A program made the position numbers and the translations under genes. The notes beneath the pieces were generated by a model, which did no database searches, had not been told where the DNA came from, and saw only the letters and a list, made by a program, of their open reading frames with translations. Shown piece after piece: positions 51,037-63,879 of a stretch of DNA of 64,000 nucleotides. This DNA is from Circinella minor. Lineage: Eukaryota > Mucoromycota > Mucoromycetes > Mucorales > Lichtheimiaceae. The stretch covers positions 27,811 through 91,810 of the forward strand of contig JAEPRB010000163.1 in the NCBI GenBank assembly GCA_016758965.1, given 5' to 3'. Numbering within the stretch: position 1 is the first letter of the stretch; the number at the start of each line of letters is the position of its first letter.

Positions 51037-51915
51037 CAGAAAATCCCCGTTAATTTCATCCCCGTTAATTTTCACACCTCAATAACTTCACAAAAAATCA
51101 AGGAATGGTAAAAATAACATAAGAAAATTTTCACATCCCCCTTAATTTCACTTTCACAGCACTTAGCGGCATCGAATCCTTAACTGATATGTAAATCAAA
51201 AAGAAAAAAATTATGTGATAAATATAAGGATTGTAATTAAATTAGTATACAGGATGGGTTACTTCGTTTATTACGCCATTTGCATTTTTTTTCTTAAGAG
51301 TTTACTAATTGTTTGTTCTCTTCTTGTTTTTCTCGATTCAAGCCTTTGCATATTTAGTACTAATATCAGGTATCTTAAACCACTTGAATTCATTTTTAGC
51401 TCATAATGCTAGCAATCGGTTTGCCATGGTTCGTGGGTTAAGTTTTTTCTTCTCAGCCAGAATACTTTATACTGTTCAGCTGTCAAGCCAACGTTAGATT
51501 TGGTTACTGTTGTCATTTTGTTTTGGTATATACGTATAAAGCAAAAATATAGAAAGATGAAAAGAAAAAGATGAAAAAATATAATAATATAAAAAATAAA
51601 TTATCTTTGCACTATATATAGCTTTTCTTTTTTTTTTAAAAAAAAAAGAGAGTTATAGACATGCTCAAATAAAAAAAAAAGAAATAGTTACAAAAATGCA
51701 TCAAGAACAATCATATAAAAATAATTTATTAATTAATACCGTATTTTGATACAATAAAAGATATAAAGTACGTAGTGAGCTGAAGTATTCAATATATGCA
51801 CATTCTTGGAGAAAAATTCCATACGTAGTATCCGTTAATTTTCACACCCCTTTATTTTCACAAAAAAAAAAAAAAAAATGGAAAATGGCCCTATGAAATT
51901 AACGGGAATCCTCTG
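51037..51915 (-). mobile_element. Pogo-like TIR element, copy 2 (inverse orientation)
   Basis: About 880 bp, inverse to copy 1: its left end (CAGAAAATCCCCGTTAATTT and the following 60 nt) matches the right end of copy 1, and its right end ends AACGGGAATCCTCTG. The left flank is TA but the right flank is TT, and both ends have point changes, so this copy looks older. It contains the same helix-turn-helix remnant in worse condition. No complete transposase. Confidence 0.82.
51290..51501 (-). pseudogene. Remnant of pogo/CENP-B-type transposase DNA-binding domain (copy 2)
   Basis: Minus-strand sequence homologous to 46316-46516 of copy 1: VGLTAEQY, then a frameshift, AEKKK, and AKNEF preceded by an in-frame TGA. 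The shared but differently broken remnants show that both copies derive from one transposase-bearing ancestor. Confidence 0.62.
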
Positions 51916-53127
51916 TTTATGATGTAGTTTTATTACCACATGGAATTACTTGGCACAATTAATTTCATTCTTATATTACGACTATTTTTGGAATATATCG
52001 TGTTTAGATTATTATAAGCTGACTTTATTAAACGTTGGGTAAAAAAGGTGCTACTGCATCATAGAAAATATGTAACGAAGATATAAACTATTACGTACGT
52101 AAAAAGAAAGTACGTAGCAGGATTATGCAAAGTTTATGGTATGGGTACGTATATCCAGTGGATTTCTGTATCGAAAAAAATATATATGCATAATCTTTAT
52201 AGATGATATCAAAATCAAATTTTAACTCATACGTATTGGACAGCATCAAGAAAAGGTTACTTCTACGGCTTCAAGTGATACTGTAAACTCTGGAGTCTCG
52301 TATCTATATTAACACAAAGACATTGGTTTCCAACTCCCTATTTCTTTATAATACACAGTACGGACCCGCCCGTCTCCTTTCTTCCACCTCTCTGTTCAAT
52401 TAATTCTCTATTTCGAAAAAAATTATACTTATTGTTTTCAATGCTTATTATACTAATTACAACCGTTGCTTTTTTCTGAACAGCCTTATTATTATTTCCA
52501 TCATCATGGAAAAAGAGCAACGTTTTTGTATATTTGTATATATATTTATTAATTGTCGTTAATTTATAATATCCCTTATTACCAATTGCAAAACACCACT
52601 ACGTAGAGGAAACTACGTTGCAATATGTCACGTGTCTGTTTTGTTTCAATATATAGATAAATATAAAATAAAACGAGAGACAATTTTTTTTTTTTTTTAA
52701 AAAAAAAAAGGTCTTCATGCATGAACCTTTTAAAGTTTTCCCATTATTTTTCTATCCTCCTCAGGTAAAGCAACTCTTATATTAATATGGGAAAGTACAC
52801 TACTAACAAAGTTTAACTCAGGAGCACTATACCATAAAAATAAATGAATTGACAACATTTTCTAAACATAGTTACGCTCAATCTCCACAAACCCAAGAAT
52901 CAAAGTTTGACAGCCTAGTTATCCGTGCGTAATGAAAACTTAATTCCATGAAAACACAATATATTGCCGTCATTTACCACAAAAAAAAAAAAATCCAAAA
53001 GAATATTACCATAACGACAACATCAAAAAAAAAGAAAAGCAAAAGTTGAACATGAAAAAAAAAGACATTTATTGCTTTTTTATTTTTGTTTGTTGCTAAA
53101 ATATTTATAAAAAAAGCAAAAAGATAT
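51916..53127. other. Gene-free AT-rich region
   Basis: About 1.2 kb between the second TIR element and the end of RPL9B. Homopolymer runs (52685-52710) and TACGTA-rich patches (52093-52118). It contains the RPL9B 3' UTR. No gene is recognised. Confidence 0.55.
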
Positions 53128-53835
53128 TTACTCCTTTTCAAGGACATTGCGTTCGGAAACGTAGATACCGTCCAAGAACTTACGGATATCCTTGTTCTTA
53201 ACCTTACAGATTTGTTGAATATCAGCAGCAGATTGGGAAACAGCTTCAAGATCGTTACCAGTAATGACCAATTCATCCTTTTGAGCCTTGGAAGCTTCAC
53301 ACTTGGCATCACCACGCATCTTGACGTTGAAGACAACCTTTTGACCCAAGAAGTTACGGATTTCGACGGCATCGTTGGTGTTGTTGACAATAACGTTGAT
53401 GGGGAAATGGGCGTAGACATAACGCAACTTGTATTCATAACCCTTGGTGACACCAACGATCATGTTGTTGACAAGGGAACGGACGGTACGAATAGAAGCA
53501 ACGTGCTTACGACCACCGTGGTAAACAACGAATTTCAAAAGACTCTTGGTAGCGAACTTGATTTCAATGTTCAAGTGACGCAAGTTCTTGGTGAGTTCAC
53601 CACGGGGACCCTTGACAGTGATAATACGCGACTTGAGGTCAACGGTAACACCTTGGGGAATTTCGAGGGTTTCGTCCTTGTTAATGTCCTATTAAAATTA
53701 TAAAATTCGTATAAGTTTACATTGATTTACCATTCCCCTCCCATTAATAATTTATAACTATGATTATGAATTATTTTCACTATATTTTTTTTTTTTTTGT
53801 AGTCGAAAACAAAAAGTTTCAATTCGTACCTTCAT
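53128..53835 (-). CDS. RPL9B: 60S ribosomal protein L9 (uL6), copy B
   Basis: Minus strand, exon 1 53830-53835 (only ATG AAG) and exon 2 53128-53688; 188 residues. The first intron follows codon 2 (GTACGA donor, TTAATAG acceptor) and restores MKDINKDETLEIPQG at the N-terminus. The rest matches copy A nearly throughout ([46 protein letters not shown]). Copy A lacks this early intron and has a late one that copy B lacks. Strong use of C-ending codons marks it as highly expressed. An antisense frame at 53086-53703 is a shadow of this gene. Confidence 0.97.
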
Positions 53836-54513
53836 GGTCAATTAAATTCCCTGTTTAACGATTGCAATATAGAAGGAAAAAAAAAAAAAAAAAAGAGTCG
53901 AGCATAAAGTAAGTATCGAGATATCAATTATAAATTATAGCATCCATCTATCCATCTATCCATCGATATATCCATCCATTGATTTCCTCGAGCTATACAT
54001 GAATACACGCATTCCCCTTTTCCTTTAATTTATCCTTTCGATTTCTTATATTATTACATACCAAATATCAAACGGGCAAAAGAGGTTGTTCCAGTTTCGA
54101 CACCTCTCTTCCTGATAACCGTTTTTGGTAAACTCCGCTTTAAATTAATTTGACATTTCAAGATGTGTAGTTCCAAGATGTGTACAAATTCGGTTATATT
54201 TGTTTATTTATTTATATGTATGTGTACTAATATTATGTAGCTAGCTATAATATACTATAAAACAAATTTTCATTAAAAGAGTAATAAGGAATAAATAACG
54301 CAAAATTTTTTTATATGTATGAATGAATGTTCATGTATTATATGGTACAAAAATATGTAAATATATATATATATAATTTTAAAGTAGTTATGCTCGATGC
54401 TTGACATATCTATATCAAATGGTAAAAGAATAAGTTAAAATTTAATATGTATAAATTTAGTTATAAATTTACCATAATGAATAGCATTATTATATAACAA
54501 GAATATAAAAATA
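53836..54513. other. Intergenic region, RPL9B promoter and Not1 3' side
   Basis: About 680 nt. A CATC/TATC tetranucleotide tract lies at 53941-53980, roughly 105-145 nt upstream of the RPL9B ATG. The left part holds an A run next to the RPL9B leader. No gene is seen. Confidence 0.6.
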
Positions 54514-57500
54514 TTAAATATACCTTGAAACATTATCGAATAAGCGTTCGAAATCAGGTGCTGCATGGATGAAGTCGTGTTGCCAAAAATTAGGAGCACT
54601 TAATAACTCGATAAACGTAGCAAGTAGACCCCAAGGATGAGGTCGATTCACAATGAGTCGTTCCAATAAAACCCTATCAATAATAATAAATGAGTAAGGG
54701 GTCTATGTTGATATGGTAGCATATTAGATAGTAGTCATAATAACATACCTAGTGATATTCTCTTTGATTTCTTCGGATTGAGTACCAAATAGATGTAATA
54801 CTACGGTTCGGAAAAAGTAAGTGTGGGTATTTGGGTATCTCAATTGATCAACAATTGCACTAAGTAACAAATATCGTCCTGATAATTTGAAAATTAAACA
54901 AGTTAATAACGATTATACACTTCTATAAGAAACCAACTACGAAAAGAAATTTACCTTGTGCGGACATTTGTTCCAGTAGGTATATGTATACCAATACAGC
55001 TCGATTTGAGCCTATATTTTCATAAGATGTATTACCGGCATTGATTGTTTGTACACCAAGGTATAGAACCAAAGCCTCCATTCTATCAGCATGATAGGGT
55101 ACAAAATCTGATGCATGAGAAGAACTAGTGTCATCAAAACTATTATCCTTTTTCAAAAATTGTAATGCTTCATTAAAAAAATCTTGGTCCTCCTGTAGTT
55201 CGTCATTAGCGTTATCACTATCCTCTCGTTCTCCTTTTCCATTGATTGTCCTATTGTGTTGTTGTAAGTATTGAATTGCTAAAGACTTTAAAGTCGTTGT
55301 CGATGATGATTCCTGATGATCATTCTTCTTATCAAGTAATAAACCGATATAATCTGTTGAAATAACAGGGTTTTCATTATATTCTGGTAGGCCGTCCAAT
55401 TCCATATCAGGTGCCGAAGGATCCGGTAATCGCATCGTTCTTGGAAATGCACTCAAAATTAAGTTACGGATTTGGACACAGCTATGAGGGATGGCTGTAA
55501 CAAATTCCATATAGTAATGGCTGAGAAATTCAGGGAAATCATGCAAAAGAACGACCAGTGTACGTAATGTGCTACGATAAAATAATTGAGCAGATTGAAT
55601 ACCAAGTCCTCCTTCGTCAACAATCATACCGAGGAACTCAAGTAGAACAATCATTAATTTTCGACAAAGTTTCCATCGTTCTAAATCATTCCCAGCAAGA
55701 AGATCAGATAAGATCACACGATGGGATACCAGTTGTAACCAAGAAAATGCAAAACCAGGGAAAACGGTGGGTCGAATACTATAAAATATTTCACTATGTT
55801 GAAAAATATAAAATTATAATGATGAGTTATATAGCGTAAGAGTAATATTTAACTTGACATAAAAAAAAAAAAAGCATACCTAAAGGAAATAACAGGATTA
55901 AGACTAGGTGCCTTTTTGTTGACTTCAATATAGGATGAAATAAATAATCGAAGGAAAGGTCTTTGATCAAAATTGGGTCCTTGTATTTCATGACAATGCG
56001 CGAGTAATAATACACAAACAGACAAAACATCACTTAAAAGTTTGGATGCTACTTCTACATGTCCTTTTTTGTTTAGTTGTGCAGATATCATACAAGCGAC
56101 AAGTCGTGCAACAGAATCCGTTGATTCTTTCATTCGTGCTTGTTGTGGTAATGGTAATGTACAGAATGTCAGGTATTGTTGAATCGATGTTTGAATACAT
56201 AATCGTAAGAATGCACTTTGTTTTTCTTTACTCGTTGTGATCTTTTGTAAAATCTAAATTAGATAAGAAATGAATTAAATCAACAAACGTTAAAAGTTAT
56301 TACTTAATAAACAATTATCCTCGCATAAAATATTCTTGTTTTTTTTTTTTTTACCTGTGCAGCAAATTTGTCCAACATAGCATCAGAAGATAAAGGATGT
56401 AAACAAAATCGAGTCCATTCAGCTAATAGCATACGTAGTTCCAAATAGTCCAGATCAGTATTTTTGACATGTGAATAAGGTTTCTCATATTCAGACCGTA
56501 AATCAGAAATGACAGCAGCAACTCTATATTATTATTAAGTAAGTATAAAAGGTCATGAATATTAAAATATCTCAAGATGTGTTCCATTCAAAAAAGATAA
56601 TAAATAACTTACAAAGGAGGTGCTTCTCCATCATGAACTAATTGATTTAAAGCTGCAACTGATAGAACGTGATCTTCCAAAATGGATCCAGGATTATTTG
56701 ATAGTAAACAAAGTCGAATTAAAGATGCAGCATAATCCATAATTCCATCAGCCTTTGCACGAATCAACCGAGATAATTGAGTATCGTATTCTTCCATTGG
56801 CACTAACTCATACAACATACACATAGCAGTCACTTGAGCATTATACTTACGCTAAAAAGAAAACCATAAATAATTAGTTCCCCAAAAAAAAAAAGTCTAT
56901 TTTCATCTTCCACTTTTATTTTTCTCTCTCTCTCTCTCCAATTTTTTTTTTTGTTTAACATGACAAACCTCATCATCAGCATAAACAAGCCAACCGACCA
57001 CTTCTTTAGCAAGCATTGGATAAAGTTCAAGAATGATTTGTAAAAATACAGTATATGCCTCAAGAACAAGTACGCTAGTACTTTCATAGAGCGCTAAAAC
57101 AACCTTCTCTGTAAACGTTTGCATGGATTGAACTGGTATACCACTGTTACGAATGAATACAAAGAATTGTCGTAAAAATTGATAAAGTTCATGATCAGAT
57201 GAAAGTTCTTTGAAATTTTGTACATCAGTACTTGATGCTTGTCGAACACAACGATCCATTTCTGCAAGTAATGTCTAAATAAATAAAAAAAAAAAAAAAA
57301 AAAAAAAACAGTTGTGATATGAATAATTCAATACATATAAACTAATACTTTGGTCGTTATCGTTGAAAAAAAAGTTACCTCAAGTTTTGAATCTGGTATA
57401 TTGGTAGGACTACCAGTATTACTGCTATTATTATTATTATTATTATTCCTAGTACCTTGTTGAGGAGATACTACAGGTTCACCAGACATTTTGGATGACA

Positions 57501-60500
57501 GTGCTATAACCCATACCCCCCGTATCGTTTCAATAAACATTTTCTTAAGACATATTGATAATATAATTTATATATATATATATATATATAAAAGAACTTA
57601 CCATCACCATTACTATTCATTGTTATAGTATTATTAGCAACATGTGTTCCTCTTCCTGCTTCAGGTCCGTGAATAGGCAATTGATCGAATAAATCATAAA
57701 CTTGCATTTGGTCAGAATCAACAATAGCACTTGGTCGAAGGGCTTCTGGCAAACTAATATTATGGGGTGATCCTTGAATACTCAATACATCAAAATAAGG
57801 TGTTCGCATATGTTGCTATAAAATCCAATAATGATGAACAGTTTAGTAACCATCCTATGCTACATGTTATAACAAAAGCTATCAACAATATTTTTTTTTT
57901 TACCTCTTTGTGTACTCGGCGGCTATTATAAGATGCCGAAATCACTCTATCTACTTCAGCGACAGCACGCATTTGAGCAAGTTGATCAATAAATGCTTCC
58001 ATTAGATCGATATTATCCAAAATGACAGATCGACCCATTTCATCTGCTGCAGCCTGTTATTATGAAACCAAATGAAATAAATAAATAAATAGAAAAAATA
58101 AATACCACTGTATTATCAAAAACAAGTATTTATCCCCCCCCCCTTTTTTTTTTGTCCATCCATAGAATTATATTTACCTCTGGTAATTGTATTTGAGCAA
58201 ATTGTGCCCTCATCGAGCTAATAATACCATTACACAATGGCTCTTTACAGGTTGCTATAGAAAGACTACCAGAAAGAGTTCCCACCATCCGATGAGCTGC
58301 TCTTTTCAACTTCATTTCATCTGGATCAGTTGCAAAATCTTTTAAAACAAGATGTCGTGCCGAAATACAAGCAATGTTAGCAGCAGTGGCAATAGCAGGT
58401 GATGCTACCTAAGTTACATAATAATTCAAGTTAACATATGTATATTATAAGCCCAACAATAATAATAATAATAAAAAAAAAGAGTTTCATTTGACTCAAT
58501 AATTACATTTTTATATGATTCTGAGATAGCATTAAATACAATTCTTTTGGTGATAGGTTGTTGCTCAAAAGTATTCAGTACAGCTGGACTAAATTGTAAC
58601 CTTGTCATTAAGGTAGATACATCGATATTGAAAGTCTTTTCCTCTTCTATTGTAATCATAATAAAAAAATGATATGTCAATAAAAAAAAAAGTCGGCATA
58701 TATATATATATATGTATATTGAGTTAATTATTACCCGTGGGCCAAGTTCGTTGATCATCATTACGAGAAGTATCATCAAATTTTATTTGTTGACTCGATG
58801 GTTGAGATGTTACTGGCATCTGTTGTAGTTGTGGTTGATGTTGTTGGAGTTGTTGTGGTAATAGTTGAGGCTGATCATGTTCTACACTTTTATTATTCAT
58901 ACCATTAGCATTAGTAACACGAGCTCGCTGTCTTTCTTCCAATAACGTGGTTGGTTCAATTTCTATATATATGATAGTAGATAATGTATTCAGTATATAT
59001 GTATATCTTTAAACATCACATTCCCTCGAAATAGTTTCCCTTCCATATTTTTTTTTTTTTTTTTTTTTACCATTGAGATCCAGATTTAATGTCTTGTACA
59101 AAAGTTCAATTTCAAATTTTAAATTCAAACGTAATTCCTCATGCCAATACAATTCTGCAAGTAACTTTAATATCTTCATAAGCCATGGATTAGGAGGTTT
59201 GAATATTTTACTCTCTTGTGCTTCTTGTAACACTTTACATGTCAATGGTATAGCAAGAATCAATTTATTGCTGTCATAGAAATCCAATAACAAATCCTAA
59301 TTACATATGTTATATATAAATCAATGGGGACGGGTTATTAGTATACTATCTAATTATTAAATGTGTTTTCCATCCTAACCCCCCCCTCCACCCCTCAATA
59401 ATAATATTTTTTTTTCTTACCTTGAATGATAAATCTTTATGTCGAATAGGTTTATTCTTTGCAAGTGTCATTCGTCCAAGCCAACTTCCTAAAGCTTTCA
59501 AAGTATTTCGATCTGTTTGTGACCCAGCCGTTCCTTCTGCTTTTAATAAAATTTGAATATTTTTATATGTTTCTTCAACAACCATATCATTAAGTGGTTG
59601 TTTATCTAATGTATTTAATAATGATGCATAAAGTTCATGATTATTTCGCTCCAATGTGACTCGACGGACAACGAGATAATGACTAAACCAACCCCATGTT
59701 GGTTCATCCAATAATGGATCCAATTGAGATACTTTATCATTCATATTATTCAATGATAAATTGTTGATAGCAAAAGCAATTTTTTCTTGTATATCTGAAG
59801 GTGGAGGTGTATATGCTGCTGCTGTTGTTGTTGTTGTGGAAGAGAATGATTTTTCCAATAATCCTCCTTGTTTATGAACCATAACAGGACTATTATTATT
59901 ACTTCCAGTAAGATATTTCGTTGTTGTTGTTGTAGATGTAGAAGGTGCTGGTGATGCTCTTCTTTGATGATACTCTCTTGTTGCCGAAATATTAGTTCTT
60001 TCAGAAACGGAAGGTGAACTCATTATGCGTCCATCGCTATCCACATGAACCGTATTTGCAAGTTGTTGTAGTGCTGTTGCAATACTATCCATGATGGGTG
60101 GATATTCTTTAAGACCAGTAATTTTAGATAAAACCATGGTATATTGTGGCCATTCGGAAAGTCGATTCCGAAATTGTGCCAATGCAAGTACACCAAAATT
60201 AAACATTTTTGTACCCAATGGATGATGTAAGGCGTCAAGAATGTGTTTGAGTGCAAGACGTAACAGTGAATAAGAAATCAAATGTTTCTCAATTAATAAT
60301 CCAAGTAGTTTACCCGTAACAGCAAGTTCATGATCTGGATATTGATTAAAAAATCGTGCTTCGTCCAGCTATATATATAGATGTTATCAGAAAAAAGTAT
60401 ATACCCTAATTTATAATAATCATAAATAAACTTACCAAAGTGTGTACAGTACATGAGAAAAAGTCGGCTTGTTTAAGATCTTTTGAATCATGACATGCAT

Positions 60501-61087
60501 TTAATATTCCAATAAAATGATCAGCCGATAATTCACCCGTATACAATCTTTCAAAATAAGCGCGAACCATATCTTCAATTTCTGTAGAAGGATCAGCATT
60601 GACATCAGAACCATAATCAGGTGGTAATGATTTTTCATCGGTTGGAGCTATATCATCATCCAGCTGGGAAAGCATCTGAGAATAAAACTGCATAATTTTC
60701 CAAAGTTTTTCAGCTTCTTGTGGAGGAAGAGGACTATTTTTTTTTTTTAAAAAAGAAATCCAAATTTTATAAGTAATTTTTCATTAAATAAAATAAAAAG
60801 TGATTTTTTTTTATACCTTTCTGATAAAACACGAGAAAAGATTTGAACAACATTTTTAGATAAATGAACTGTTGCCATATTATTATTTCCTTGAGGTGAA
60901 TGACGCATCATTTCATCCGTACATTTCTTTTCTAAAAAGTCAATACAAGCCAATGCAAATGGAACACCTTCTTCATTTAATCGTTCTGTTAACCATTTTC
61001 CTAAATTTAAATTTTGTCTTCGTGCAGCAAGCGATGCCAAATCAAGTGTAAAAAATGGAACATCAGCATGTAAAATATGTATCAAAA

Positions 61088-61120
<33 letters not shown>

Positions 61121-62456
61121 AACAAAATGATTCATGTTAATTTTTTTTTTTTTTTTTTGCCCTCCTTTTCAATTTTATATATAGAAAATATAGAAAATAT
61201 ATATATATATATATATTACTTTAGCTTCTTGAACAATATCAAGAATACGTGGTACGGATGTTGGATCTTTTTTATACATATCCAATAATCCTTCAAGTAA
61301 TAATGTTGGTTGAACACGCCATAATATGGATATTACAGGTGAAGTATTTGCATGTCCAATCAAAAATATACTGAGTAATTTAATTAAGAGATCTCGATGT
61401 AAACCACTTCGAATAGGCTATATATTTATATTTATATTTATATTTATATTAGTATTTTGGTGTACCTATTTGTTGCCCCCCCTCCATCCAAATTTAACTT
61501 TACCTGTAATTGAGCAAGACCTAATAAAAGTAATTCGGGTGATCGAAGTGTCAATCGATCTATTAAAACGCGTACATCTTCACTTGTTGAACTTTCTGCA
61601 AGATCTAAAATAGCACCAATAATTTCCACACAATTTAATTGGGAAGCTGCTAACCGTATAGCAATTGGTCGTACAGAGGTATGAAGACCCATGATATGAA
61701 CGGATCGAATAACATTAGTAATGGTTGGATTATTAGATATATCGATCAAATCAGTATTTGCACATAACATATGATATAAAATGCTTAATTGTCCACGCGC
61801 ATTTTGCCATGGTCTAAAAAATGCATGAAGTGGGAATGGTTCAATATTATTTTTTCCCTATATCAATCAATAGAAAGAAGTTTTAATAATAATATTCATT
61901 GTTACATTATTCAAATAGAGTAAAAAAAGATTTATTATTTTTTTTTTTTACCTGTTGACTATAATTCCATGTGTCTACTAGAATCATTAAACCTTGTTGA
62001 TCATAAACTATCATTTCTGCTGAATCCAATTTTATCATTACTGTTGTCCAATTAATGGAAGGACTCTATATTGGTTTTTTTTTTAATAATGATATTTTTT
62101 TTTTCATTTACATACATAAATATCCCTTTTTCTTTATACTCAAACAACAAACGACCTTGTTCTTTTTTTTTTTTTTTTTTTTTTTCATAAAATAAAACTG
62201 TTTTTTTTTTTGGCTTCTTCTTTACCAAGTTTTTAACGGCTTTTACAAAATGGCCAATATTCCATTTTTGACCTTCATTAGCACCAGGTAAACTTGAATG
62301 TGTTCGCACCATCATGGTTAATACGCGTGCAATAACATCTTCTTGTATAAAATCCATAGTCGCCATGACCCGCATAGCATTATCGATCGTTAAAGTAGAT
62401 GCGTAACCCGTTTCAAATAACGTTTTACTTAAAGTGTCGATTTGTTGTTGTGACAT
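54514..62456 (-). CDS. NOT1: CCR4-NOT complex scaffold subunit Not1 (CNOT1)
   Basis: Twenty-one exons on the minus strand: 62226-62456, 61952-62065, 61504-61857, 61220-61417, 60817-61088, 60436-60733, 59421-60368, 59071-59296, 58735-58962, 58507-58646, 58178-58408, 57904-58053, 57602-57815, 57379-57503, 56969-57274, 56613-56851, 56355-56523, 55880-56253, 54955-55778, 54749-54878 and 54514-54673. They join in phase to 1976 residues. Not1 is the scaffold of the deadenylase and transcription-regulating CCR4-NOT complex. Recognised blocks: the HEAT-repeat N-region ([26 protein letters not shown]), the MIF4G/CAF1-binding region ([20 protein letters not shown]), the CN9BD/DUF3819 region ([20 protein letters not shown]) and the Not1 superfamily C-terminus ([20 protein letters not shown]). 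It is shorter at the N-terminus than human CNOT1. The Gln/Asn/Ser inserts are low complexity. Confidence 0.95.
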
Positions 62457-63879
62457 ATTTATTTCTTCTTCTTCTTCTTCTTTTTTATTTTTTTTACTAC
62501 CGTTACTCTCTTTAAATTTATTTCTTATTCTTTACTTTCCTTTCTTTTTATATTATACTAATAAGGATTTCGAGAAATATAGAAAAATAAAGTTGTTTTA
62601 AAATTAATTAGCCTTTTTTTTTTTTTTCGAAACGAATGGACGGAGAAGGAGAGAGAAGAAAGCAAAAAAAAAAAAAAGGGGGGGGGGAGGGGAGAGACAG
62701 GAACGGAACCAAAAATGAATAGATTAAAATATTACGTACACAAAAATAAAACTTTCTTTTTTTCTTATATATGTAACCGAATGAAGAAGACTAGATTATT
62801 TAATTTTTTTATTACTATTATGTTATTATTAAGTGAATGAAATAAAGAATAAAAAAAAAAAAAGTGATTAAGAAAAATAGATTATTGAAAACGACAAGGA
62901 GAAAAGAAAGAAAAGTAAAAAAAAAAAAAACGTGAGGAAAGTTTATATTAAGGAAAGTTGCGTGGTTGGATGTGACGTTTTATGATTTTATGCAACGAAT
63001 ATATAAAGTGTTCCGTGTATATTCGCCCCTACCTTAAATTCAACCTTTTTTTTTATAACTTTAATTACCATGACATAACCTATTCATGTTATCCTATAAA
63101 AAGATACTTATGTATATTAATAATGTAAAATGTTTTCACTGTCACCAGATTATTAATACGTATTATAAAAAAAAAAAAAAAAAATTGTGTATGAGTTATC
63201 TTGATGAGAAATGATCATAGTATACATTTAAAATGATGATAGTTTACATAAAACATGTCAAGTGTATATAGTTTTACTTTTTAACTTATGAAAGCTAATT
63301 ATCATGACGCTCTTTTTTTTTAATACAAATAATAACCAGTTTAAGCAACAGGACACAGGTCTTCACTTACAATTTGTAGTTCTTTATTCATCACTCATAT
63401 TTAATACATAAAATAGCATTATAATTTAAAGTTGCATAATAACAACAGACAGTGTATAAATATTGTAAAAGAGAGGGAAAAAAAAAAAAAACACCCACAA
63501 AAAGTTGTTTCTTACGTATATATAATTCGACAAAAAAAAATTATATTGATCACTACTATGTCGATCATTATTTCACATGAATATACGTACATATGAGAAA
63601 CATTTTAAACATGTAAGCAAAGGAAAAGTAGGTAGGTATATATAAAGTCTGTGTGTTACTTTTTTTTCTATACCACAGACGAAATAGAATAGGGAGGTCA
63701 CCTAAAAAATATTGTCTTTCCCTCCCCCCTCCCATGATAAAGGATCATCATTATTTTATTTTTTTTATAACCCTTAATTTTATACACTGCTTTGTTCTAT
63801 GTAATAATGGTTCCAATATCTATATATTACAAAAATGGATAGTCTTACTTTTATCCCCATGTTTCTTCTATCTCAACAG
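62457..63879. other. Divergent intergenic region upstream of Not1
   Basis: About 1.4 kb of A/T runs and a G run (62679-62691). It contains the Not1 promoter. A TTC repeat (62463-62480) directly precedes the Not1 ATG. No gene is supported, though a first exon of the gene at the right edge may be hidden here. Confidence 0.55.

Noticed and set aside
45921..51915. Composite transposon carrying gene X as cargo
   Set aside because: Copy 1 sits inside a gene X exon rather than at its edge, and part of gene X lies outside the pair, so gene X is a target and not cargo of this pair.
53086..53703. 205-codon plus-strand ORF
   Set aside because: Antisense shadow of RPL9B, open because of the biased codon use of a ribosomal protein gene. 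The similar frame at 39515-39838 is antisense to RPL9A.
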